From Candidatus Latescibacterota bacterium (GTDB lineage Bacteria; Latescibacterota; UBA2968; UBA8231), in NCBI GenBank assembly GCA_022820485.1, contig JAJEFJ010000027.1:1-64000 (forward strand): a stretch of DNA of 64,000 bases, given 5' to 3'. Under the pieces are notes generated by a model that did no database searches, was not told the DNA's origin, and saw only the letters and a list, made by a program, of their open reading frames with translations. The translations under genes were made by a program, and so were the position numbers. Positions 8,470-16,320 of the stretch are shown here, one piece after another (positions within the stretch are counted from its first letter, which is position 1; every line of letters begins with the position of its first letter).

Positions 8470-9323
8470 GACCCCTCCGCTGCCCTCCGGCGCGTTGCCT
8501 GTCGGCGTGCTTCGCCCTCTGCCGTGAGTTTGCCTTCCCCATCGTAGTAGCCGTCCTCGTGCCCGGCGACTAGAGGACCGTACAAATCGGGCCGACGCGC
8601 GACAAAGCGCGACCGTCCTTGACTTTTGTCCCGTTGCGGCAAGTGGACGTATTGCACGCTGACGCATTCGGTTTCGTACTTCTCCAAGTGCAATTCCCCG
8701 CTAGGGCTGATAATTACCGCGCTCCAAGTGTTGGCGATGACAATCCAGCAGTGGTTGTCCCGAGCCCGCCAGCGCATTTTCTCGGTGTTCTCCGGCCCGC
8801 CGCTGCCGTCCATGGGAATAAAAATGACCTGCGCCCCTTGGACCCCCAGCACCGCGCAATTATCCACAGTGCGGTCGCTACACAACAGAAAGCCCAACCG
8901 GCCCAAGGGCGTGTCGAACGGCTGCAGCGCACCCCCTGGCGTGATGGCATACTCTCCCGCAGTGGTAATTTTGCGGTAATGGGCGATCACCTCGCCTTGC
9001 GGATCGAGCATGACACAGGCGTTGAACAGGGTTTGGTCTTCCCGTTCCAGCAAGCCGAATATCAGATAAATCCCCAATTCTTTGCACAGCGCACCCGCCC
9101 GTTGGATATAGGCTCCATCCGGTACGGTCTGAGCAATTTCCAACATATCCGCCAGTTGGGATGTGGGGTCTGCGTTAAACACATAACCATCCAGCACGGA
9201 CTCGGGCGCGACAATCACTTGGGCGCGACGCCCAGCCGCCTCCCGGACATAGGCCTCCAGCCGCTGGAAATTATCCTCCAATTCCCAAGGGGCCGATTTC
9301 AAGGTGACAATTCCCACCAGCAT
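8466..9323 (-). CDS. Carbon-nitrogen hydrolase (nitrilase superfamily amidase)
   Basis: This 285-aa protein has the complete Glu-Lys-Cys triad of the superfamily: VAPESVLDGY (Glu41), AHYRKITTAGEY (Lys118) and LGFLLCSDRTVDN (Cys148). It is expected to be a cytoplasmic amidase or N-carbamoyl-type hydrolase; the substrate cannot be deduced. It starts at ATG 9323 with AGGAG close upstream. That Shine-Dalgarno directly abuts the end of a MITE (9335). Its stop overlaps the start of the GH95-like gene by 4 bp, indicating translational coupling. Confidence 0.85.
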   Translation of the reverse strand: MLVGIVTLKSAPWELEDNFQRLEAYVREAAGRRAQVIVAPESVLDGYVFNADPTSQLADMLEIAQTVPDGAYIQRAGALCKELGIYLIFGLLEREDQTLFNACVMLDPQGEVIAHYRKITTAGEYAITPGGALQPFDTPLGRLGFLLCSDRTVDNCAVLGVQGAQVIFIPMDGSGGPENTEKMRWRARDNHCWIVIANTWSAVIISPSGELHLEKYETECVSVQYVHLPQRDKSQGRSRFVARRPDLYGPLVAGHEDGYYDGEGKLTAEGEARRQATRRRAAEGS

Positions 9324-9334
9324 ACGCTGTCTCC

Positions 9335-9451
9335 TATAGCAGTCCTAAATGATTTGAACGATTCGAGCGAGGGATTGTCTTGTGCATCCTATTCTGCGTC
9401 TATCTGCGTCATCTGCGGATCACCTTGGAAATGATATAGGATGGCGATATA
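9335..9451. mobile_element. IS630-derived MITE, copy 1
   Basis: The left end TATAGCAGTCCTAAATGATT starts at 9335. A degenerate inverted right end, AAATGATATAGGATGGCGAT, spans 9429-9448. There is no coding capacity. The interior carries the phrase TCTGCGTCATCTGCGGATC, echoed near 60765-60782. It shares its TA end with the adjacent copy 2. Confidence 0.65.
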
Positions 9452-9560
9452 GCAGTCCTAAATGATTTGAAAGCATGCGTTCATCAGCCCGGTCTCTTTT
9501 ACCTATGCGTCATTCCCGCGCAAGCGGGAATCCAGTCTTGAATGATTTAGGGTTGCTATA
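9448..9560. mobile_element. IS630-derived MITE, copy 2
   Basis: This is a 113-bp element with inverted ends TATAGCAGTCCTAAATGATT (9448-9467) and AATGATTTAGGGTTGCTATA (9541-9560). The first matches the IS630-type end at 199. It contains a dRS3-like palindrome at 9512-9531. The right end touches the stop codon of the propeller gene at 9561. Confidence 0.75.
9512..9531. repeat. dRS3-like palindromic repeat, copy 1
   Basis: ATTCCCGC-GCAA-GCGGGAAT is a perfect palindrome followed by CCAGTC. Related copies lie at 38884-38901 and 57171-57190. The pattern ATTCCC(N)8GGGAAT resembles the dRS3 repeats known from Neisseria, which are used as insertion targets. Confidence 0.75.
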
Positions 9561-11078
9561 TCAGAGGGTAACGGCAAAGAGTTGGGCGCGCGCCATGCGA
9601 AATCGCAAATGAATCTTCTTACCCTTCAACGCCGACAGATCCGACTTGCCCCGCCAACTCACCACGGCCGCCAATTCGTCCCCAGACATCCGGTCGCAGT
9701 CGGCAAAACTGAATCCTGCTAGCGCGGGGACCAGCGTCGCGCCCGTTCGATTGGGCAAACTGCCATCGACGATTTCCACTTCGACAAAGGCACCCGGTAA
9801 CAACGTCTTGAAGTTGATCTCGAGTTGTTGGCCGGCGCATAGCTGTTCGCTCAGGGCAAATTCCGCCCAATCGTCCGCTTCCCAAGCCACCAGCCGATCG
9901 CGCTTCCACGTAGCCCAGATGTACTCGTGCGGCTGGTCCGAAGAGCGGTTGTGCGGGTGCGGACAGGCCAGAGTCAGCACGCCCCACCGATCTTGATCCA
10001 ACTCCACCAGTTCCGGCGTCGGGTACAGGCTGCCGTAGCGCTCGCTCACTGGAATGATCGGCTTGCGTTCCGGCCGGTACCAGAGCTGGCCGTCGTGGCT
10101 GGTCGCCAAGTACACATCGACCAGATCGCTGGCCCGGCGATATGGACTGAAGAACATGAGGTGCGGACCGTGCGGATGGCGGCAATAGCCCGGCGCATAG
10201 ATGTCCCAATCGGGCGGATCGTCTGGCTCAGCCGTGAGCACCATCAGATGGTTGCCCCACGGCCCGCGAAAAGTATCGGCCTCGTAGCGCGACACTGCCC
10301 GGCGTCGCTCGCGACCGCTGCGCAAATAAATGACGTATTTGCCGCTATCGGCATCGTAGGTGAGAATATTCTGCGTATCGAGCAAAAAGGGCGGTGCCAT
10401 GATCGGCTCGGGCAGGTGCGTCCAGCTATAGCCGTCAGCCGACACCCCAGCGGTAACCACCACCTGCGAGGTTATGTTGGCACCGATTTCACCGGCGTCG
10501 CCAGCCGCCTCGCGCTTGGCCCGCAATTCCATCACTTCCGCCCGACTAACTGGCCGACCATCCACCTCGAACTTGGCGGTGATGCCGATGGCCTTATAGC
10601 GCTCCTCGTCGCTGCCATTGGAATCGCGCATGACGTTCATGTACCCGTAGGACGAACCCACTTGGTCGCAGACAAAGAGGATATTGTTATCCTTGGAACC
10701 CGCGTATTCGACCCGCCCCAACTCGGGCCGCTCCCAGTGAAAGCCATCGCCGCTCTCGGCGTAGCACCACAGTCCGGGCACTTTGCCCGGCACATGGCCG
10801 GCCTGCACCCAAGGATCTGCGGGGTCGGCAAAGCAGCAGTACCACAGGCGATAGCGGTCGCCTTCCTTTACTAAACTCGGGTAGTGGATATTGCCGGCTT
10901 CCCAGCGCTTTTGGCGCACCATGACCGGATCAGAACACTCGGCTTGCTGCACAGCCAAGCGGATGCCGGTGGGCAAATCCTGGGGAAAATACAGGCCTTC
11001 TTCGTCGTGGCTGACGTAGCCGGGCCAGATCCCGTGCCAATCGAGTGCGGGTACGGTTTTAGCCTGTAACTCATCCAT
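9561..11078 (-). CDS. Five-bladed beta-propeller glycosidase-like protein (paralog 2)
   Basis: This is a 505-aa protein from ATG 11078, preferred over the upstream 11189 because GAGGAG precedes it and the longer form would overlap the upstream gene. It has the same architecture as paralog 1: DWHGIWPGYVS near the start, YRLWYCCFAD, CYAESGDGFHWERPELGR, EERYKAIG, LATSHDGQLWYRPERKPII, then the C-terminal sandwich ending GKSDLSALKGKKIHLRFRMA. Equal length and collinear motifs point to an old duplication within the operon. It is cytoplasmic by sequence, since no signal peptide is visible. It lies 22 bp after paralog 3, and its TGA is immediately followed by MITE copy 2. Substrate unknown. Confidence 0.7.
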   Translation of the reverse strand: MDELQAKTVPALDWHGIWPGYVSHDEEGLYFPQDLPTGIRLAVQQAECSDPVMVRQKRWEAGNIHYPSLVKEGDRYRLWYCCFADPADPWVQAGHVPGKVPGLWCYAESGDGFHWERPELGRVEYAGSKDNNILFVCDQVGSSYGYMNVMRDSNGSDEERYKAIGITAKFEVDGRPVSRAEVMELRAKREAAGDAGEIGANITSQVVVTAGVSADGYSWTHLPEPIMAPPFLLDTQNILTYDADSGKYVIYLRSGRERRRAVSRYEADTFRGPWGNHLMVLTAEPDDPPDWDIYAPGYCRHPHGPHLMFFSPYRRASDLVDVYLATSHDGQLWYRPERKPIIPVSERYGSLYPTPELVELDQDRWGVLTLACPHPHNRSSDQPHEYIWATWKRDRLVAWEADDWAEFALSEQLCAGQQLEINFKTLLPGAFVEVEIVDGSLPNRTGATLVPALAGFSFADCDRMSGDELAAVVSWRGKSDLSALKGKKIHLRFRMARAQLFAVTL

Positions 11079-11100
11079 CTGTCTTTTCTCCTCATCCTCG

Positions 11101-12588
11101 TTAAACGCGAGGGCTGTCCCCGGTTCGATAGGCGTACAGGCTCGTAGCATTATCGGCGCGGAAGTGCAAGCGGATATTCCGGCCGACAAAAGGCGTCAGA
11201 TCGCGCCGCTCCGGCCCCCAAGTAACCTCGCAATCCGTCTCGTCTCCCCGTGCCAACCCATTGCACGAGTCAAAGTCAAACCCCTCCGGCACGGCGGCCT
11301 CCGCAATGACGCGCACCTGCAAGTGTCCAAATAAACAGGTGGCATTGACCCCGAGTCTAGGACCGATGACTTCAATCGGTTCGGTCATCAATTCGCCGCC
11401 CCCGATGCCGCAGCGCAGCGCCACAAAGCGATCCTTGCGCAGAGTCACTAGCCCAATCGAACTGGTAGAATTTCCCTCGGTACCGTGAGCTTGGGGACGG
11501 CCCGAATACCACATGTACAGCGTATCCCCCACAAGAGCGGGGGGATTAGACGACAGAGAAGACCAAGCCCCGTCCCAAGTACCCGGCGAGCCAACCGGCA
11601 AAAATTCCTCGCGCCGGCCCACCCGCTGCCAGTGGTCCAGATGCCGCGCCGTAGCCAGTTGCACCGGCCCCAATTCCGTAGCCGAATGCAGCATGCCGAT
11701 GAAACCAATGTACTGGTTGCCATAGACAAAGGGTGCCATCACGTATAGCTGATCCCTCGGATCGTCGAAATCGTCCGGTTTGATGATAGTTCTCAGGGGC
11801 GTCCAGTGGACGAAATCCTCGCTGCTGGACAGGGCAATGACGCGGCGATACTGCTTCCACTCAAGTACGAAGTGGTCCATCAACGTTTCATAACGACGCG
11901 AAGTAGCTAGATAACGCCGCTGCATGGGATCGTACACCAGTGCGCCGGCATCGCCCGAGCGGGGCACGTAATTGCGGTCATCCAGCCGCCAGTGAATGCC
12001 GTCTGGCGAAAAGGCCGCGTACATGCCGTGGTGATCGCGGATTTTATCGAAGAGCACTTTGCGCAGGGCATTGCGCGCTTGGCGGTCCATAGTAGGCGTT
12101 TCCTGCGGAGCGTCCGCGGTGGGGCGCTGCTGGTACATACCCATCTTATACCGCTTAGACGGATCTTGCTCCTGCAGATCTTTGACCACGCCCCACGGAT
12201 CTAGGCCGTAGTGAACACCCGGCGGCGGATAGACGATATTGTTGGCACTGGACCCTTCGCAGGCCACGATCCCCAGTTCCGGCTTTTCCCATGCAATGCC
12301 GTCTTTTGAGGTCGCGTAACACATAAAGTGCCCCTGGCCGGTGCGCTCGTACAGGTCGTTGTTGCTCGAATAATACCACATCTTAAAGCAGTTTTCGTCG
12401 TCGTCGTAGAGCACCGAGCCCCACAGTTGCACAGCTTGCCCCTCCCAAGGCCGGTCGGGTCTTAACACCGGCTCCGTCCGCACGCGCTCGGGCCGCTGCA
12501 CCTTGCGCACAAAACCGGGATGATCTTGTACTTCCACGTCGTCGAGAAATAGATGCAAACCAGGGTCGTAAAGATTATTGCCTTTCAC
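11101..12588 (-). CDS. Five-bladed beta-propeller glycosidase-like protein (paralog 3)
   Basis: This 495-aa protein starts at a probable GTG at 12588 (GGAGAG 5 nt upstream), overlapping the end of the oxidoreductase gene by 14 bp; the frame to 12789 runs inside that gene. It opens with LHLFLDDVEVQDHPGFVR and then shows the same propeller blocks, more diverged: FKMWYYSSNND, CYATSKDGIAWEKPELG, MYAAFSPDGIHWR, LSSSEDFVHWTPL. The C-terminal part again looks like a beta-sandwich (LGVNATCLFGHLQVRVIAEA). It is a more distant paralog than copies 1 and 2, so the operon holds three related proteins that may act on different linkages. Function not proven. Confidence 0.65.
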   Translation of the reverse strand: MKGNNLYDPGLHLFLDDVEVQDHPGFVRKVQRPERVRTEPVLRPDRPWEGQAVQLWGSVLYDDDENCFKMWYYSSNNDLYERTGQGHFMCYATSKDGIAWEKPELGIVACEGSSANNIVYPPPGVHYGLDPWGVVKDLQEQDPSKRYKMGMYQQRPTADAPQETPTMDRQARNALRKVLFDKIRDHHGMYAAFSPDGIHWRLDDRNYVPRSGDAGALVYDPMQRRYLATSRRYETLMDHFVLEWKQYRRVIALSSSEDFVHWTPLRTIIKPDDFDDPRDQLYVMAPFVYGNQYIGFIGMLHSATELGPVQLATARHLDHWQRVGRREEFLPVGSPGTWDGAWSSLSSNPPALVGDTLYMWYSGRPQAHGTEGNSTSSIGLVTLRKDRFVALRCGIGGGELMTEPIEVIGPRLGVNATCLFGHLQVRVIAEAAVPEGFDFDSCNGLARGDETDCEVTWGPERRDLTPFVGRNIRLHFRADNATSLYAYRTGDSPRV

Positions 12589-13672
12589 AGTTTCTCTCCA
12601 CAGATTGGCCGGTGATATAGGATTTGGTGATATCGATGATGAGTTCCACGTCGTGGCGCGCTTCCACAATCGGCGTGCGGCACTCCACCCCCTCGGTGAT
12701 ACAGGCGTGGAAGTGGCGCAATTCCGCGGTGAAGGCACTCTCCCAGGGAATAGTTGGCTCTTTGCGATAGCTAGTGCCGTGCTCGTCAATGCCCTGGACA
12801 GTCAGGGTGGAGAGCACGCGGCGCGAAAAACCGGTCGGATAGGTGAGCAACACGCGCTTATCGTCGCCGTAGATTTCCAAGGTCTCGCGAAAATCCCACA
12901 GCTTTTCCAAGTCAACCCGACTGATGACACAACGCGCACCATTGGCGTACTCCAGCACTGAGGTAATCGAGCGATTGTTCTTCCAGATTTCCGTGCTAAT
13001 CACGGCGCGGGGCGAGCCCACCATCGTGCGCAAGCTGTAGAGATCGTGAATCAGGCCGTAGGTGATGCCGCAGACCGACTCAGCTTGCGCAAAAAGGTCG
13101 CCAAAAGCCTGACGCAGTGTGTCCTTATACGCACGCCGACGTTGGGCGGCGATTGCGGAACGCTGAGAACCCGCGTACTGCACGTTGAAGTGGTCGAGAT
13201 GGAGATAATTGCTCGGGTGCAGGTGGTTGATCTGGATAAAGCTGTAATCCAAACCCTCTACCTCTCTTTTGGCCAGCGCAAAGGCCGGGTCGTACGCCTT
13301 CATGTAGGCAGCTTGGCCCACGGTGCCAGCTTCTCGCATGGCCGCAACCATGGCGTCGGCTTCCTGCAGGGACGCGCAGATGGGCTTTTCGATCAGTACG
13401 TGCTTGCCGGCGGCAAAAGCAGCGATTGCCGCGTCGCTTTTGGGATCGGCATGGCAGAGGAGAACCGCGTCGATATCCGCGCTCAGCAGCTCGTCGAGGG
13501 TGCTGACGTGCCGGGGGATAGCAAAGCGCTTGGCGACATAAGCCGCCTGATCGGGAGACAGGTCGCAGACAATGGGAACGGCAAATTCCTCGTCGAGTTC
13601 CAACAGGTTGGGTAGGTGCTGGACCTGGGCTATAGCACCACAACCCAAAACACCAATGCGCACGCGGGCCAT
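12575..13672 (-). CDS. Gfo/Idh/MocA-family NAD(P)-dependent oxidoreductase
   Basis: This 365-aa protein has an N-terminal Rossmann fold (IGVLGCGAIAQVQHLPNLL), the family's GKHVLIEKPICASLQEAD motif with catalytic Lys of EKP at about residues 94-96, and a C-terminal beta-sheet substrate domain. Family members oxidise or epimerise sugars, inositols or their derivatives in the cytoplasm. It is the first gene of the minus-strand catabolic operon and overlaps the next gene by 14 bp. The promoter should lie in the 137-bp divergent gap that it shares with the PhyH gene. The exact sugar is unknown. Confidence 0.85.
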   Translation of the reverse strand: MARVRIGVLGCGAIAQVQHLPNLLELDEEFAVPIVCDLSPDQAAYVAKRFAIPRHVSTLDELLSADIDAVLLCHADPKSDAAIAAFAAGKHVLIEKPICASLQEADAMVAAMREAGTVGQAAYMKAYDPAFALAKREVEGLDYSFIQINHLHPSNYLHLDHFNVQYAGSQRSAIAAQRRRAYKDTLRQAFGDLFAQAESVCGITYGLIHDLYSLRTMVGSPRAVISTEIWKNNRSITSVLEYANGARCVISRVDLEKLWDFRETLEIYGDDKRVLLTYPTGFSRRVLSTLTVQGIDEHGTSYRKEPTIPWESAFTAELRHFHACITEGVECRTPIVEARHDVELIIDITKSYITGQSVERNCERQ

Positions 13673-13809
13673 GAATAAACTCCTGCTGATAATCTCCGGT
13701 TGCCAAGGGCCGTTTGAATTGGGACCTTGAAGTCCGGAGCCGTATTTGGTTACTTGAAAGATTCGGAATCAATATAAGTCGCCAGCCACTAGGATCACAG
13801 GGAAACGAG
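13673..13809. promoter_or_regulatory. Divergent promoter region of the catabolic cluster
   Basis: This 137-bp gap separates the minus-strand catabolic operon from the plus-strand PhyH pair and must hold both promoters. It is AT-richer toward the PhyH side. I found no convincing operator palindrome. Confidence 0.45.
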
Positions 13810-14667
13810 ATGATGACCCCCGAACAGCGCTATTTTTTTGATTTAACCGGCTATCTCCATTTGCACGGCGTGCTGAGTGAGAGCGAACTCCGCTCCGCCC
13901 AAGACGCGGCCCAGCGCTACATCGACACGCCGCCGGATCAGCTACCAGAGGGCTTTCGCATTGACCTCAACCGCGAGCACTTCAACTGGTACCTCTACGC
14001 CTTCGCCTTTGACAAAGCCCTCGAACGGCTGGCCATGCACCCCAAAACCTGGCCCATCTTGCTCGAACTGACCGGCGGCAAACCCAAGTTAGGCGGCGGC
14101 AATATGATGGTCGATGTCCACGGCAAGCCCTTTCATCCCCTGCATTCGGGACTCGAATCAGACCTGCGCAAAAACCGGCCGGGCTGGCGTCGCAGTTTTG
14201 TCAAGGACGGCAAAATATACAACAACGACCTAGTGTTTTTCTTTTATCTGACCGACGTTTTCCCCGGCGACGGCGGGCTCATCGTCGTACCCGGCTCGCA
14301 CAAGGCCAATTTCCTGCGCGAACATCACTACTTCTATCCAGGAAGCTACACCGCCGACGGGGGGTACAACGACGATTATTTCAGCACTGAAGTGCCCGAA
14401 GGAGTGACCAATCCCACGCCTAGAGCCGGCGACGTAGTCATCATGTCCGAACACCTCACTCACGGCGCACTCTCCTGGGAGCCCAAAGATCGGGATCGCC
14501 GCTTCCTCACCCTGCGCTACGGCGTGCAGCACATTGGCCCCTCCGACCCCTTTCCCGACGGCGTCAAGGCCCAATTGTCTCCAGAAACCTTGGAGCTGAT
14601 CGCCGTGCGCGACTTCAACGACCGCAAGGAAATCACCACGCGCGATACACTAGAATTGACCGTATGA
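13810..14667 (+). CDS. Phytanoyl-CoA dioxygenase (PhyH)-like protein, copy 1
   Basis: This 285-aa protein starts at ATG 13810 (AGGG 7 nt upstream); ATG 13813 matches the start of its paralog and is equally possible. It has a PhyH-type double-stranded beta-helix: KPFHPLHSG, YLTDVFPGDGGLIVVPGSHK, and LTHGALSW followed by DRDRRFLTLRYG (His218 as distal ligand, Arg as 2-oxoglutarate partner). The usual proximal H-x-D iron site appears as H112-S-G114. This is inferred by eye without a structure alignment. Family members hydroxylate small molecules in the cytoplasm using Fe(II) and 2-oxoglutarate. It is followed after 52 bp by a close paralog. Confidence 0.75.
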   Translation: MMTPEQRYFFDLTGYLHLHGVLSESELRSAQDAAQRYIDTPPDQLPEGFRIDLNREHFNWYLYAFAFDKALERLAMHPKTWPILLELTGGKPKLGGGNMMVDVHGKPFHPLHSGLESDLRKNRPGWRRSFVKDGKIYNNDLVFFFYLTDVFPGDGGLIVVPGSHKANFLREHHYFYPGSYTADGGYNDDYFSTEVPEGVTNPTPRAGDVVIMSEHLTHGALSWEPKDRDRRFLTLRYGVQHIGPSDPFPDGVKAQLSPETLELIAVRDFNDRKEITTRDTLELTV

Positions 14668-14719
14668 ACGAACCGATGCGCCGGCTTCCCTTCCAAATCG
14701 TTACACAAAGAGGTACAGC

Positions 14720-15574
14720 ATGACCCCCGAACAGCGCTATTTCTTCGACCTAACCGGCTACCTCCACCTCCAAGGCGTGCTGCAAGGTGCGGAATTGCAG
14801 GCAGCCCAAGACGCGGCTCAGCGCTTCATCGACACGCCCCCGGAGGAGGTGCCCGCCGGCCTCGAAATCAATCTCGAGCGCGAACACTTCAACTGGTATA
14901 TCAATGCCTTCGCCTTTGACAAACCCCTCGAAGCGCTGACCCTCCACCCCAAAACTTGGCCCATCCTCAAGGAGTTGACCGACGATCGGCCGCGCCTGAC
15001 CAGCGGCAATCTGATGGTCGATGTCCACGGCAAGCCCTTCCATCCCCTGCACGGTGGCGTCCCCGGGGCACCGGCCCGCAATCCAGAGCAGGGACGCTAC
15101 AGCACAATCGGCGGCAAAGTCCAGTGCAATGACCTAGTCTTCTTCTTCTACCTGACCGACGTCCATCCCGGCGATGGCGGACTTATCATTCTCCCTTGCA
15201 GCCACAAGAGCCACTTCGACTATCCGCGGTCGCTTTTCTATCCCGACAGCTATACGGCAGATGGATACAACGACGAGTACTTCAGCACCGAAGTGCCCGA
15301 GGGAGTGCTCAATGTAACGCCCAAGGCCGGCGATGTGGTCATCATCTCCGAATTGGTCACCCACGGCGCGCTCTCTTGGGGGCCCCAAGACCGGGATCGC
15401 CGCTTTCTCACCCTGCGCTACATGCAGCAGCACGAAAGCGTGCGCGGCGGTCTAGACCGTTTCTCCCCAGAGGTCAAGGCTCGACTTTCGCCGGAAACCT
15501 TGGAACTGGCCGCACCGGCCTCCTTTACCCACATCAAGGAAATCGTCGAACGAGAAGTCGTCACCCTGAGCTGA
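14720..15574 (+). CDS. Phytanoyl-CoA dioxygenase (PhyH)-like protein, copy 2
   Basis: This 284-aa protein is a tandem duplicate of the preceding gene, starting with the same MTPEQRYFFDLTGYLHL sequence and with AGAGG upstream of ATG 14720. Conserved blocks are KPFHPLHGG, YLTDVHPGDGGLIILPCSHK and VTHGALSW ... DRDRRFLTLRYM. The proximal iron site again reads H-G-G rather than H-x-D. The insert around residues 110-130 differs from copy 1 (APARNPEQGRYS versus the RKNRPGWRR type), so the two copies may have different substrates. It ends 4 bp from the convergent cyclase gene with no space for a terminator. Confidence 0.75.
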   Translation: MTPEQRYFFDLTGYLHLQGVLQGAELQAAQDAAQRFIDTPPEEVPAGLEINLEREHFNWYINAFAFDKPLEALTLHPKTWPILKELTDDRPRLTSGNLMVDVHGKPFHPLHGGVPGAPARNPEQGRYSTIGGKVQCNDLVFFFYLTDVHPGDGGLIILPCSHKSHFDYPRSLFYPDSYTADGYNDEYFSTEVPEGVLNVTPKAGDVVIISELVTHGALSWGPQDRDRRFLTLRYMQQHESVRGGLDRFSPEVKARLSPETLELAAPASFTHIKEIVEREVVTLS

Positions 15575-15578
15575 GCAC

Positions 15579-16244
15579 TCAGTCGATCTCTTCCAGAGCA
15601 ATGGCCCGGGTCCAACTAGCCGTGACCCGCTGCATCTTGAGCGGCAGGGCGATGAAAAAGACGCGGTCCTTTGTCAATTGATCCAATCCCAAGAGGGCGT
15701 CCACCATGGGAATGCCCTCTTGCAGCAGTCGGCGCTCGGCATCGATGTGGGCATTGGGCACAGTGGATGGACCGTAGTACAAACCGCCACTCGAAGCCAG
15801 CAGTTTGATCCGCGTTTCAATAAAAAAATCCAGCACGTCGGCTTCAAAGTAGGGTAGCTCGCCGCTGTGTTCGGGGTTGGTGCGCACCAGCACAATATCG
15901 CCGCTTTTCACTCCTGCTTGGCGAAATTCGTCGGCGCGGATTCCCTCTCCTGGTCCCTTGTGCGACAAATCGCAGACCACGGCCTCGCCAATGTAGGACG
16001 CCAACGGCATGCCGGCCATGTCCGGCCCTTCATCTAGGTATTTGTAGGCCCCCTCGCAGTGCGTGCCATTGTGCGTCTGGCTCTGAATGAAGTGCATTCG
16101 GGCCCCGTAGGCCATAAACTCCTGCACCTCCACCGAGCGGCCGAAAAAGGGCTCGCCGTGCAGGTAGTGCCCGTCGATCTTCTGCTCTCCGGGAACCATC
16201 TCGTGAGATAGGTCGATAATGCGGTACTTACTCAGATCAATCAT
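15579..16244 (-). CDS. Cyclase-family (kynurenine formamidase-like) metal hydrolase
   Basis: This 221-aa protein has the family start IIDLSHEMVPG and the metal-binding motif QTHNGTHCEG (His58, His62; Glu64 where Asp is usual), then VCDLSHKGPGEGI and DIVLVRTNPE. The family (PF04199) hydrolyses N-formylkynurenine, isatin or cyclic amides. It starts at ATG 16244 with GAGGGG upstream, and no signal peptide is seen. It is the last minus-strand gene before the catabolic cluster, converging on the PhyH pair, and fits with the neighbouring nitrilase and dipeptidase as another C-N hydrolase. The substrate is not deducible. Confidence 0.8.
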   Translation of the reverse strand: MIDLSKYRIIDLSHEMVPGEQKIDGHYLHGEPFFGRSVEVQEFMAYGARMHFIQSQTHNGTHCEGAYKYLDEGPDMAGMPLASYIGEAVVCDLSHKGPGEGIRADEFRQAGVKSGDIVLVRTNPEHSGELPYFEADVLDFFIETRIKLLASSGGLYYGPSTVPNAHIDAERRLLQEGIPMVDALLGLDQLTKDRVFFIALPLKMQRVTASWTRAIALEEID

Positions 16245-16320
16245 TTTTTCCCCTCAATAGAAGTGAATGGAATATAGATTTTACCTAGTGCCATCGGAGG
16301 GCCGGAATTACAAAAGACTC

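Noticed and set aside
8470-8667. N-terminal extension of the GH95-like gene
   Set aside because: Arg-rich and overlapping the nitrilase gene; GTG 8469 overlapping the upstream stop is the better start.
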